Shown piece by piece: positions 25,764-33,948 of a DNA stretch of 54,093 nt. Both the position numbers and the translations under genes were made by a program. Origin of the DNA: Desulfobacterales bacterium (lineage in GTDB: Bacteria; Desulfobacterota; Desulfobacteria; Desulfobacterales; Desulfosalsimonadaceae); the NCBI GenBank assembly GCA_018399235.1, contig JAGYOX010000004.1:1-54093 (forward strand). The letters are read 5' to 3'. Each line of letters opens with the position of its first letter. The stretch's first letter is position 1. The notes beneath the pieces were generated by a model. The model saw nothing but the letters and a program-made list of their open reading frames with translations, had not been told where the DNA came from and ran no database searches.

Positions 25764-27039
25764 TGCTTTCCTCCGCTTTCATGACCTCCAAACTATGTTT
25801 GGCCAGCTTGATATGTTGAAAAATCGGTATTCGGGACTCACAGACGAATTCGCAAAGACCGCATTCGATGCATGCACCGAGTTCGGCGTTGGCTTCCGCC
25901 TCTTCGTAATGCTCGGCTTCGAGTAATCGGACCAAAACGTTTACCGGAATATTGACCGGACAGATCCGGACACATTCCCCGCAGTTTATGCAGGCCACGT
26001 CCAACCTCTCGGGAATCTGGGTCCGGTCCTGAATCATTATGGTGTCCGTATCCGGTTGAACCGGATGATCCAGGGTATAAACCGACACGCCGGTCATGGG
26101 GCCGCCGAAAATGACCCGATCACCGTCCTGGACCGTTTCATTGAACCTATTAAGTATATCCCTCAAGGGGGTGCCAATGGTTGCGCAAACCAGCCGTTTA
26201 TTGCCGTTTTTGGAAATAAGGGTTATCAGTTTGTTCATCGGAAGCTGACCGGTGTTGAATGCGGCCCCCATAGCGGACACCGCTTCGGCAGAAAAAAACG
26301 CCACATCGGCATTGCCGTCAGCGTCTCCTGCTTTTATCTCATCAGCCAGCACATGCCTGACGATCAGTTGCGGATGCGCTGCCGGGTATTCCGAATCCAC
26401 GGTTTTCACGCCGGCTTCTGAGGCGCCGGCTACCTGCACCAAAGATTCTGGAACCGCCAGCACCACGTTATGGATGCCGGTGATTTTACGCAGGATATCA
26501 ATCCCGGTTTTTATCGATTCAATGCCGGTTTTTACAAAAAATTGATTGGTGATGGATAGTAAATCCCTGTCGACGCCTAAAACGACGATGGCCTTGATTT
26601 GCTTGTCAGAGTCGAAGAAAGGCGAAAAATCCGGTTTGCCGGGAAGCGCGTGAAGAAATCTTTGGGCGACCTCAAGGCTCGGTGTTTGACTCTGTTCTTT
26701 GAATTCATCGTCTACCGCCTTGTTGGCTTCTGCATCAACGGCGACCGTTACAGCCGTCATCTTTGCCTGCATCATGCCAATAAAAGGAGAAATATCGGTA
26801 ATTTTACCGACTTTGCTGGCCAACGCATAATCCTTTGCATCAGCGGTAACCTGAATCCGCTGGCCGTTTTTTACCTGATCCCCGACGGAAAGTTTGAGGT
26901 CACCGGATCTATCGACCGGCGTATCAAGGAGGAATCGGATTTTTTGTGGTGCCTGAATATAAACGGGTTCGGCCTGGGTATCCGTTATAGGCTCGTATGT
27001 CAGCTTTGGTTTAATAAAGCCAAAAAATGATCTTTTCAT
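25756..27039 (-). CDS. rnfC: RnfC-like subunit without the NADH/FMN-binding motifs
   Basis: A 427-residue protein. The N-terminal barrel-sandwich part (residues ~25-100), the SLBB-like part (~270-320, IGTPLRDILNRF, FGGPMTG) and two C-terminal [4Fe-4S] motifs (C350/353/356/360 and C390/393/396/400) are those of RnfC. The family's glycine-rich loop (GIVGxGGAxFPTHVK), its NGAECEPYLT segment and the YPxGxExxLI segment are not there. The corresponding places read EVAQRFLHALPGKPDFSPFF, VVLGVDRDLLSIT and EYPAAHPQLIV. In ordinary Rnf this subunit oxidises NADH through FMN; this copy probably cannot. It follows the cytochrome gene after 65 bases. Confidence 0.9.
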   Translation of the reverse strand: MKRSFFGFIKPKLTYEPITDTQAEPVYIQAPQKIRFLLDTPVDRSGDLKLSVGDQVKNGQRIQVTADAKDYALASKVGKITDISPFIGMMQAKMTAVTVAVDAEANKAVDDEFKEQSQTPSLEVAQRFLHALPGKPDFSPFFDSDKQIKAIVVLGVDRDLLSITNQFFVKTGIESIKTGIDILRKITGIHNVVLAVPESLVQVAGASEAGVKTVDSEYPAAHPQLIVRHVLADEIKAGDADGNADVAFFSAEAVSAMGAAFNTGQLPMNKLITLISKNGNKRLVCATIGTPLRDILNRFNETVQDGDRVIFGGPMTGVSVYTLDHPVQPDTDTIMIQDRTQIPERLDVACINCGECVRICPVNIPVNVLVRLLEAEHYEEAEANAELGACIECGLCEFVCESRIPIFQHIKLAKHSLEVMKAEESNA

Positions 27040-27104
27040 GGGCCAACCTTTAACCGTTTTGTGCGATTTGAAAAGTTATTGCCTGTCTACAAGATTTCTA
27101 TCGG

Positions 27105-27740
27105 CTAATACCCGTGGCACTGATTACAATCCGAGTGGGTAGGGCCGGCACCGAAATTTTCATGGCAATTCATACATTGGGTATGAAACGCCTCAGTACG
27201 GTTTCGAATGCCATGGCATCCGGTACATTCAGCGCGGGTCGGTCCCACACCGAAGTTATCGTGGCAGCCAATACACTGCTTATGAAAAGCGTCTTTTCTG
27301 CCGGGCATCATATCGTTGCCCATCCCCCGCTGATGACAAACCGTGCAGGGCTGCGGCGCGCCAGTGTCACCCTGCTGGTAGTTATGGTGACAATCATTAC
27401 AATACAGACCGTAATCTTGAGCATGGGCATCGTGATTGAATATACCTTTTTCGCCCAATGCCGGCTGATGTTTGGTATCAGGAGTATGACACTGGCCGCA
27501 TGAATCCGGTGACTCTTTTTCAGATGCTTGATAGGCGTGATGGCAGTCCTCACAATACAGTCCGTAGGATTCGCTATGGTTCTGATGATCAAAGAGGACA
27601 TCGTTGCCCGTAGCCTTAAACATCTTCCGAACAGGGGTTTCCGGCGCTTTTGCCGGAAGCACGGTGTATCCCAGCACACCGACAACCAGACAGACAACGA
27701 TCAACCCATACGCCAATTTCAGTTCGTTTTTCGAAGTCAT
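27105..27740 (-). CDS. Membrane-anchored octahaem c-type cytochrome of the rnf operon
   Basis: A 211-residue protein with an N-terminal membrane anchor or signal (LAYGLIVVCLVVGVLGYTVL, residues ~9-28) and eight CxxCH haem sites: CEDCH, CGQCH, CNDCH, CTVCH, CIGCH, CTGCH, CMNCH and CNQCH. Extra His residues (FDHQNH, FNHDAH, AFHKQ, AFHTQ) are likely sixth ligands, as in class III cytochromes c3/c7. The chain is built from two internal duplications. It would sit on the periplasmic face and move electrons between soluble cytochromes and the Rnf complex. Cytochrome genes beside rnf are known in sulfate reducers. AAAGGAA precedes the ATG. Confidence 0.93.
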   Translation of the reverse strand: MTSKNELKLAYGLIVVCLVVGVLGYTVLPAKAPETPVRKMFKATGNDVLFDHQNHSESYGLYCEDCHHAYQASEKESPDSCGQCHTPDTKHQPALGEKGIFNHDAHAQDYGLYCNDCHHNYQQGDTGAPQPCTVCHQRGMGNDMMPGRKDAFHKQCIGCHDNFGVGPTRAECTGCHGIRNRTEAFHTQCMNCHENFGAGPTHSDCNQCHGY

Positions 27741-27854
27741 GCTAACCGATTCCTTTCAACAACCCACTACCCTTTACATACATTTTACGGGCAGTAACTC
27801 CAGTCTTGCCGCTGCCCGTTCTGCGGAATCTCAACTTTGACGCGATCCCATCAC

Positions 27855-27874
27855 AATTCCTTAAAGAAGGAATT
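27855..27874. promoter_or_regulatory. Palindrome upstream of the rnf operon
   Basis: AATTCCTT-AAAG-AAGGAATT is a perfect 8-bp inverted repeat between the proposed rnf promoter and the cytochrome start. It is a candidate operator or mRNA leader hairpin; the regulator is unknown. Confidence 0.4.
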
Positions 27875-27906
27875 CCGATTACGCCGTGAAAAAATTAAGT
27901 TAATTT

Positions 27907-27935
27907 TCCTATTAAGTTAGGAGGCGTTTGTCAAG
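27907..27935 (-). promoter_or_regulatory. Possible promoter of the rnf operon
   Basis: On the - strand a consensus TTGACA (27930-27935) is followed after 17 bases by TAGGAA (27907-27912), a weak -10 box. The leader to the cytochrome ATG would be about 160 bases and contains the 27855 palindrome. Confidence 0.35.
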
Positions 27936-28034
27936 GACTTTATGTCTAAATTTGCCGACGTCGACGCGTACCTTCCAAAACACCTTGAAGGCCGGCGAAA
28001 TTGACGGGTAAACCCTATAGTAACTTCGGGTATT

Positions 28035-28090
28035 AGGTACAAGGTACAAGGTGAAAGGTTTAAGGTTTAGGGTTTAAGGTTTAAGGTTAA
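28035..28090 (+). repeat. Heptanucleotide array, 8 units
   Basis: Units AGGTACA x2, AGGTGAA, AGGTTTA x2, GGGTTTA, AGGTTTA, AGGTTAA in unbroken 7-base register. With the promoter region and the 3' repeat it accounts for the 466-base gap between the cytochrome gene and ftsZ. Confidence 0.85.
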
Positions 28091-28102
28091 AAAAAAATCA
28101 GT

Positions 28103-28206
28103 AGCTTAGTCCCTCAGTCCCTCAGTGCCTCAGTGCCTTTAACCTGTCGCAAAAGTTCCTTTCAACAAAAATGCCGCCACGACCTCAACCGCTTTTTACG
28201 AAGCCC
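28103..28206 (-). repeat. 3'-end-associated dispersed repeat, copy 2, with octamer repeats
   Basis: Read on the - strand it starts at the ftsZ stop codon with GGGCTTCGTAAAAAGCGG, continues through GGCGGCATTTTT and GGAACTTTTGCGACAGG, and ends in 8-base units (ACTGAGGC/ACTGAGGG; 28103-28134 on +). It matches the copies at 28-118 and 53915-53975. It may carry the ftsZ transcript end. Confidence 0.65.
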
Positions 28207-29457
28207 TTAGTCGGCTTTGCGGCGCAGAAATGTCGGAATATCATAGTCCGTATCATAATTGAAATGGTTGTTGTATGTCCCGTCCTTTTTGGCCTTACGT
28301 CCGAATTTTTCTGTCAAACCGGTCTTTTGGCCGCCGCCGTTTCCGCCCTTTTGCTTTTTGACCTCATTGCGGATGACGGTGGGAATTTCGTAGTTGTCCA
28401 TTTCCATTTCTTCTTTAGTCAGGTCCCTGACCTTGCCCCGAGGCTTGAACCCGTCGCCCGGGAATCTGTGAAGGTTACTCTTAACATTCTGCATATTCCG
28501 GTCACCAATGCCGGTGGCAATAACCGTCACCCGCATCTCATCACCAAGGGAGTCATCCACCGCTGTTCCCCAGATCAGCTCAACATCCTCATTATTGATT
28601 TCATTGTAAATCCGGTCGGAGGCTTCCATGGTTTCTTCCATTGTCAACTCGGAATTGCAGGTTATGTTCATTAATACCCCCCGGGCACCCACGATTGAGT
28701 TATCCTCCAGCAAGGGATGCGAAATGGCCCGTTCAGCAGCTTCAAGGGCTCGGTTTTCCCCGCTTGCCACACCGATCCCCATTATAGCCATACCGGCTTT
28801 GGCCATCGTCGTTTTGACATCCGCAAAATCAAGGTTGATTAAACCGGGATGCATGATCAGATCCGTGATTCCCTTTACCGAATGATGAAGAATCTCATCC
28901 GCCTTCTTAAACATCTCGATAAGTGTCGCTTTTTTGGACGCCAAACCCCGCAGTCGATCGTTAGGGATGGTAATTACCGTATCCGCCACCTCTTTTAACT
29001 TGGCAATGCCCTCCTCGGCATACCGGCTCCGTTTTCTGGCTTCAAAAGCAAACGGCTTGGTCACCACGGCCACGGTTAACGCACCGAGCTCCTTGCATAT
29101 CTCGGCAATTACCGGCGCTGCGCCGGTACCGGTTCCGCCGCCCAAACCGGCCGCAATAAATACCATGTGACTGCCGTCAAGTGCCTCCCGAATCAGCTCG
29201 GTGGACTCGATGGCCGCCTCTCGACCAATATTCGGATCAGCGCCGGCACCCAGGCCCTGCGTGAGGGCCTCACCCAGCTGGATCTTGGTATTGGCCTTTG
29301 CATTGGTCAGTGCCTGAGCATCAGTATTGGCAGCAATAAATTTAATCCCCTCCAGATTGGCCTCAATCATATTGTTGATGGCATTGTTGCCGCCTCCTCC
29401 GACACCGATTACTTTGATTTTGGCTGAATTACTGTTTTCCACATAGGTAAAATTCAT
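28207..29457 (-). CDS. ftsZ: Cell division GTPase FtsZ
   Basis: A 416-residue tubulin-like GTPase that forms the Z ring. GTP-binding signature GGGTGTGAAPVIA near residues 106-118, N-terminal VGGGGNNAIN, and T7 loop NLDFADVK with the catalytic Asp. The last residues, YDIPTFLRRKAD, are the conserved tail that binds FtsA and other partners; a ~60-residue charged linker precedes it. It is the last gene of the dcw cluster, 77 bases after ftsA. Confidence 0.97.
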   Translation of the reverse strand: MNFTYVENSNSAKIKVIGVGGGGNNAINNMIEANLEGIKFIAANTDAQALTNAKANTKIQLGEALTQGLGAGADPNIGREAAIESTELIREALDGSHMVFIAAGLGGGTGTGAAPVIAEICKELGALTVAVVTKPFAFEARKRSRYAEEGIAKLKEVADTVITIPNDRLRGLASKKATLIEMFKKADEILHHSVKGITDLIMHPGLINLDFADVKTTMAKAGMAIMGIGVASGENRALEAAERAISHPLLEDNSIVGARGVLMNITCNSELTMEETMEASDRIYNEINNEDVELIWGTAVDDSLGDEMRVTVIATGIGDRNMQNVKSNLHRFPGDGFKPRGKVRDLTKEEMEMDNYEIPTVIRNEVKKQKGGNGGGQKTGLTEKFGRKAKKDGTYNNHFNYDTDYDIPTFLRRKAD

Positions 29458-29534
29458 CGGTTCACCTCCCTGTGCTTTTTCGGTTTTAAAATGGCCTCAT
29501 TTTATAATTTGCGACGTTTGTAGTTTGCGACATG

Positions 29535-30761
29535 TCAAACAATTTCCTTAAACCAGGATTTCATTCGCTTCATAATTCGATTAAAAATATTGTTATCGCG
29601 GATTCTGAATTTCTTTTCTGCCTGATTTTTCGCACCATACAGCACAAGGCCGACCCCCGTGGCGTACATGGGATTGTTAACCACATCCACCAGGCCGCTG
29701 ACCCCCTGAGGGCGGCCGATCCTCGTTGGAAGCTCAAAGACGGACTCCGCAATATCGGAAATGCCTTCAAGCAAAGACGCCCCACCGGTCATCACAATAC
29801 CTGATGAAACGGCATTCTTCATGCCCGCCCGGTAAATCTCCCGTTTGACAAGTGTAAAAATCTCTTCAACCCGGGGCTCTAAAATCTCCGCCAGTATCTG
29901 GCGCGGTAGTTTCCTGTCGCCGCGCCCGGAAAGATCGGAGATTTCGATAGTTTCATCATTGCCGACCTTGTCGGTGATACAAGTTCCATATTTGAGCTTA
30001 ATCCGCTCCGCTTCAGCCATTGGAGTGCGAAGCCCTACGGAAATATCATTGGTCATGTTGTTGCCGCCCAGGGACAGGACAAAGGTATGCTTGATGTTAT
30101 TTCCGGAAAAAATCGCCAGGTCCGTAGTGCCGCCACCGATATCAATAAGACCGGTACCGACTTCCTTCTCTTCTGAAGTGAGCACTGATTCACAAGAGGC
30201 AATCGGCTCCAGTATGATATCGCAAACATCAAGTCCGGCTTTATTGGCGCATTTAACGATATTCTGCGCCGATGTCACCGCCCCTGTCACGATATGGATT
30301 CTGGCTTCAAGCCTGACCCCCGCCATACCAACGGGATTGTTGATCCCCCCTTCCCCGTCAACAATAAATTCCTGGGGAAGTACATGAATGACCTCCCGAT
30401 CCATAGGGATGGCAACAGCTCGGGCGGCTTCGATCACTCGATCTACATCCGACTGGGTAATCTCATCGCCTTTGATGGCGATAATTCCGTTGCTGTTAAA
30501 TCCTGTCATATGCCCCCCGGCAATACCTGCATAGACAGAAGTGATTTCACATCCAGCCATCAATTCGGCTTCTTCAACCGCCTTTTTGATCGAATCCACA
30601 GTCGCCTCAATATTGACGACAACACCCTTTCGCAATCCAACAGAGGGATGGGTTCCGATACCGATAATATTGAACGTTCCGCCGCTCAGTTCTGCAACCA
30701 CGACACAGATTTTTGTGGTGCCGATATCGAGTCCCACGATGATCTCTTCCTTTCCCTTCAC
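29535..30761 (-). CDS. ftsA: Cell division protein FtsA
   Basis: A 408-residue actin-like protein that tethers FtsZ to the membrane. Motifs: IVGLDIGTTKICVVVAEL at the N-terminus (phosphate-1), IDIGGGTTDLAIF (phosphate-2) and GIVMTGGASLLEG. The C-terminal MKRMKSWFKEIV is the amphipathic membrane-targeting helix. The start is GTG 30761: AAGGAGG lies six bases upstream, inside the end of ftsQ, and gives the normal length. A longer reading from 30917 is unlikely. Confidence 0.95.
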   Translation of the reverse strand: MKGKEEIIVGLDIGTTKICVVVAELSGGTFNIIGIGTHPSVGLRKGVVVNIEATVDSIKKAVEEAELMAGCEITSVYAGIAGGHMTGFNSNGIIAIKGDEITQSDVDRVIEAARAVAIPMDREVIHVLPQEFIVDGEGGINNPVGMAGVRLEARIHIVTGAVTSAQNIVKCANKAGLDVCDIILEPIASCESVLTSEEKEVGTGLIDIGGGTTDLAIFSGNNIKHTFVLSLGGNNMTNDISVGLRTPMAEAERIKLKYGTCITDKVGNDETIEISDLSGRGDRKLPRQILAEILEPRVEEIFTLVKREIYRAGMKNAVSSGIVMTGGASLLEGISDIAESVFELPTRIGRPQGVSGLVDVVNNPMYATGVGLVLYGAKNQAEKKFRIRDNNIFNRIMKRMKSWFKEIV

Positions 30762-30762
30762 C

Positions 30763-31608
30763 TTAAACCTCCTTTTCTTCTTCGCTGGTGTCCCGGGCTG
30801 TTGGGGTTGCGATAATCCGGTCCGGGTTATGCGCATCGAGTCTTTTAATTTCTGGAATACTGTTATCGGCTTCAATCCGGGGAAAAATCCTGGCAATCCG
30901 TTGAATTTTTTTGGCATAATCGCCGTATCCCAAATGAACGGCTTCCACCGAACCGCCCGTCTGAAACGTCAGCCCCATCTCATGGTCAACTGAAAGCTCA
31001 TATACAGGCCGGTCAGAAAAGACATCACGCCGCTTTTGAATTACATCCAGTGCCGATATAACTGCTGAATATATTTTGGTTTCTGAGTTCCCCGGGCGTT
31101 TCCAATCCCTATAGCCGATCCCGGAAATAATAGGAATGCCGCCCATTTCCGATGGAAACGCCTCCTTGAAAATACCCCCCGTCTCATCGACCAAGAAACA
31201 CAAGCCGATATCAAGGACAGCGAGGGGCTCATGCTCATTAACCCGAATGATCAGACGCGACGGGAATTCACGACGAATATCCGCATTTTTAATCCAAGGC
31301 TCTGCCATCAACCGTTTTCTGACCCTGACCAAATTCACCGCAAGGATATTTTCTCCATATTCAAGCTCTGTCGCTTCAAGAATCGCTTTTTTTGAAAGCC
31401 GGCTTGAACCCGTAATGGTTATGGTCTCGGCCCTGAAATAATCGCACTGGGTCAGGGCATCATAGCCGAAAATAAACACAACACCCGTCAAGCAGAATCC
31501 GGCAATAACGAGAGCGGCATTAAACCAAAGCCTGATCATGCGTCCGGCTGAGGCCTTTTTTGTCCGCCTGCTCTTTTTGTAACGGTTTTTCCGTACGGGT
31601 TTATTCAC
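30763..31608 (-). CDS. ftsQ: Cell division protein FtsQ
   Basis: A ~281-residue bitopic division protein. A basic cytoplasmic N-terminus (KNRYKKSRRTKK) is followed by one membrane helix (ALVIAGFCLTGVVFIFGY), a POTRA domain (ETITITGSSRLSKKAILEAT) and the FtsQ beta domain. FtsQ links early and late divisome proteins. The start lies inside the end of murB: GTG 31608 or TTG 31614, the latter six bases after GGAGG; both overlap the murB stop. The stop is one base before the ftsA GTG. Confidence 0.92.
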   Translation of the reverse strand: MNKPVRKNRYKKSRRTKKASAGRMIRLWFNAALVIAGFCLTGVVFIFGYDALTQCDYFRAETITITGSSRLSKKAILEATELEYGENILAVNLVRVRKRLMAEPWIKNADIRREFPSRLIIRVNEHEPLAVLDIGLCFLVDETGGIFKEAFPSEMGGIPIISGIGYRDWKRPGNSETKIYSAVISALDVIQKRRDVFSDRPVYELSVDHEMGLTFQTGGSVEAVHLGYGDYAKKIQRIARIFPRIEADNSIPEIKRLDAHNPDRIIATPTARDTSEEEKEV

Positions 31609-32557
31609 CGACAATTCTAACCTCCGGTTTAAGCTCAACGCCGAACTTTTTATAAACCGCCGACTGAACCTTTTCCATAAGCTGCAGAATATCTCCCGCC
31701 TTTGCGTTACCCCGGTTTAAAATAAAATTGGCGTGCTTTTCAGAAACCAGGGCGTCGCCAAGCTTGACGCCTTTCATGCCCGACTGCTCGATAAGCGCCC
31801 CGGCGGGTTCGGCGTTTTGCGGATTTTTAAAAATACATCCCGCACTTGCCCCGCCTTTTGGTTGCCGCTCACTGCGGCTTTTAAGCAGAGCCTTCGCCTC
31901 GGCGGCTAAATCCTCTCTGCTTGATGACTGCAGTTGAAAGCTCCCTTCGATAACTACCGGCGGGTGAAGCGGATCATGTGCTCCGGGAATTTTAAATTCC
32001 CGGTATCCAAAAGCGAGGCTTGAATTCTTGAGAAACTCCATGCGGCCATCCGCAAACAAAACCGTTGTCTGGGTTAACACCTGTTCTACGGCCCCGTCCG
32101 CCGTTCCCGCATTCATCATAATCGCCCCGCCCACAGAACCCGGAATCCCGACGGCAAAATTCAAACCCGCCAACCCCTTATCAATGGCAAATCGACATAA
32201 GCGATGGAGGCTTTCCCCCGCCATTGCCTGAACCACAGTTGATACAGGTCCTTCGGATAATACCGAAATTCCTTTTATTCCGGCAGACATATCGATTACC
32301 ACGCCGCGTATCCCCTTATCTTTGACAAGCAGGTTGGAACCGTCGCCGATAATAAAATACGAAACATCTTCTGCGACAAGCCATTTGACCAGTGCAGTCA
32401 GTTCATCCGGGCTATTCGGAGCCACATAGACATCCGCGGCTCCCCCTACACGAAGCCACGTATGTGCCGCCATCGGCTCATCAAAGACAACCGCGCCGTT
32501 CACCCGTTGCCTTATCGCCCCCCTAAATGCGCGATCGATTCGCACGAAACGGCTCAT
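31601..32557 (-). CDS. murB: UDP-N-acetylenolpyruvoylglucosamine reductase
   Basis: A 318-residue FAD enzyme that reduces UDP-GlcNAc-enolpyruvate to UDP-MurNAc with NADPH. FAD-binding GDGSNLLVKDKGIRG (residues ~85-99), FAVGIPGSVGGAIMMNAG, and GGASAGCIFKNP with the proton-donor Ser are all present. The ATG at 32557 overlaps the murC TGA (ATGA); a start at 32590 would lie inside murC. Confidence 0.95.
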   Translation of the reverse strand: MSRFVRIDRAFRGAIRQRVNGAVVFDEPMAAHTWLRVGGAADVYVAPNSPDELTALVKWLVAEDVSYFIIGDGSNLLVKDKGIRGVVIDMSAGIKGISVLSEGPVSTVVQAMAGESLHRLCRFAIDKGLAGLNFAVGIPGSVGGAIMMNAGTADGAVEQVLTQTTVLFADGRMEFLKNSSLAFGYREFKIPGAHDPLHPPVVIEGSFQLQSSSREDLAAEAKALLKSRSERQPKGGASAGCIFKNPQNAEPAGALIEQSGMKGVKLGDALVSEKHANFILNRGNAKAGDILQLMEKVQSAVYKKFGVELKPEVRIVGE

Positions 32558-33939
32558 CCTTTCTTTTGCGCGCCAAATTGTGCCATGCATTCTAGACCTA
32601 CCTGCCAGACATTTCCGGCCCCCAGGGTCAAAATAATGTCCCCGCTCTCGGCATATTCCTTGAGAAATGAAACCGCCTCCGCGGAGTTATCAAAAGCGGC
32701 CACATCCTTGTGGCCGTGATGCCTGACGCCTTCGGCAAGGCGGTGATGGTCAACCCCTTCAATCTTCGCTTCACCGGCAGCATATACGGGCAGCAAAATC
32801 AGCAAGTCGCACTGGTAAAAAGACCGGGTAAAGTCATCAAACAAAACATTCGTCCGCGTGTATCGATGCGGCTGGAATACGACGAGCAGCCGCCTGCCCG
32901 GCCAGCTCTTCCGGATGGCATCGAGCGTCGTCTTAATCTCTGTGGGATGGTGGCCATAGTCATCTATTACTTTAATCCCCGCCGCATCGCCCTTGATTTC
33001 GAGACGGCGCTCGACACCCTCAAGATTTTCCAGTGCGTATTTAATCCTTTCAAACGGAATCTCAAGCTCCATACCGACAGCGATACCGGCCAGAGCGTTA
33101 TAAATATTATGAAGCCCCGGCAGATTCAGCGTGACATCACCCAACGCCTGGCCATGAAAATAGACCGAAAACCGGCTTTGAACGGTTTCAAACTTGACAT
33201 TGACCGCCTGAATATCGGCCTGGGCGTTTAAGCCATAGGTGGTATAGCGTTTTTTAATATGGGGCATAATGTTCTGGATGTGTTCGTTATCCAGGCAGAG
33301 GACGGCCAGGCCGTAAAACGGCACCCGGTCAATAAAATCTAAAAAAACGGATTTAATGGTATCCAGATCCTTATAAAAATCCAGGTGCTCCAGGTCGATG
33401 TTGGTCACAACGGCAATCGTCGGGGAAAACTTTAAGAACGAGCCGTCGCTTTCATCCGCTTCAGCTACGATAAAATCGCCCTGGCCCAAGACGGCATTGG
33501 TGTTTATCTGCTTTAGTTTTCCGCCGATGACCACTGTCGGATCCAGCCCCCCTTCAGCCAGGATGCTTGCCAGCATGGAGGTGGTGGAAGTTTTGCCGTG
33601 GGCACCGGCAACCGCAATGCTGTATTTCAACCGCATGAGCTCAGCCAGCATTTCCGCCCGGGGAATGACCGGAATCGATGCCTCCAGTGCGGCCTTTACC
33701 TCGGGGTTATCCATTGGAATCGCCGATGAAATAACTACCACATCCGCGCCTTCAACATGACCCGGCTGATGGCCCAGGTATATTTTGCCGCCAAGCGAGG
33801 CAAGCCGCTCGGTAACATCAGAAGCGGTCATATCGGAACCGGAAACCCGGTACCCCAAATTCAACAGAAGCTCGGCGATACCGCTCATTCCGATGCCCCC
33901 GACGCCAATAAAATAGATATGGTATTGTTTTCGATACAT
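32554..33939 (-). CDS. murC: UDP-N-acetylmuramate-L-alanine ligase
   Basis: A 461-residue Mur ligase adding L-Ala to UDP-MurNAc. The N-terminal FIGVGGIGMSGIAELL nucleotide-binding motif and the P-loop VAGAHGKTSTTSMLA (residues ~108-122) are typical of MurC, as are EADESDGSFL and NIDLEHLDFY. It lies between murG and murB as in most dcw clusters. Confidence 0.96.
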   Translation of the reverse strand: MYRKQYHIYFIGVGGIGMSGIAELLLNLGYRVSGSDMTASDVTERLASLGGKIYLGHQPGHVEGADVVVISSAIPMDNPEVKAALEASIPVIPRAEMLAELMRLKYSIAVAGAHGKTSTTSMLASILAEGGLDPTVVIGGKLKQINTNAVLGQGDFIVAEADESDGSFLKFSPTIAVVTNIDLEHLDFYKDLDTIKSVFLDFIDRVPFYGLAVLCLDNEHIQNIMPHIKKRYTTYGLNAQADIQAVNVKFETVQSRFSVYFHGQALGDVTLNLPGLHNIYNALAGIAVGMELEIPFERIKYALENLEGVERRLEIKGDAAGIKVIDDYGHHPTEIKTTLDAIRKSWPGRRLLVVFQPHRYTRTNVLFDDFTRSFYQCDLLILLPVYAAGEAKIEGVDHHRLAEGVRHHGHKDVAAFDNSAEAVSFLKEYAESGDIILTLGAGNVWQVGLECMAQFGAQKKG

Positions 33940-33948
33940 ATATATCCG

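Noticed and set aside
30762-30917. N-terminal extension of ftsA
   Set aside because: It overlaps ftsQ in another frame; GTG 30761 has an AAGGAGG site at ideal distance and gives the usual length.
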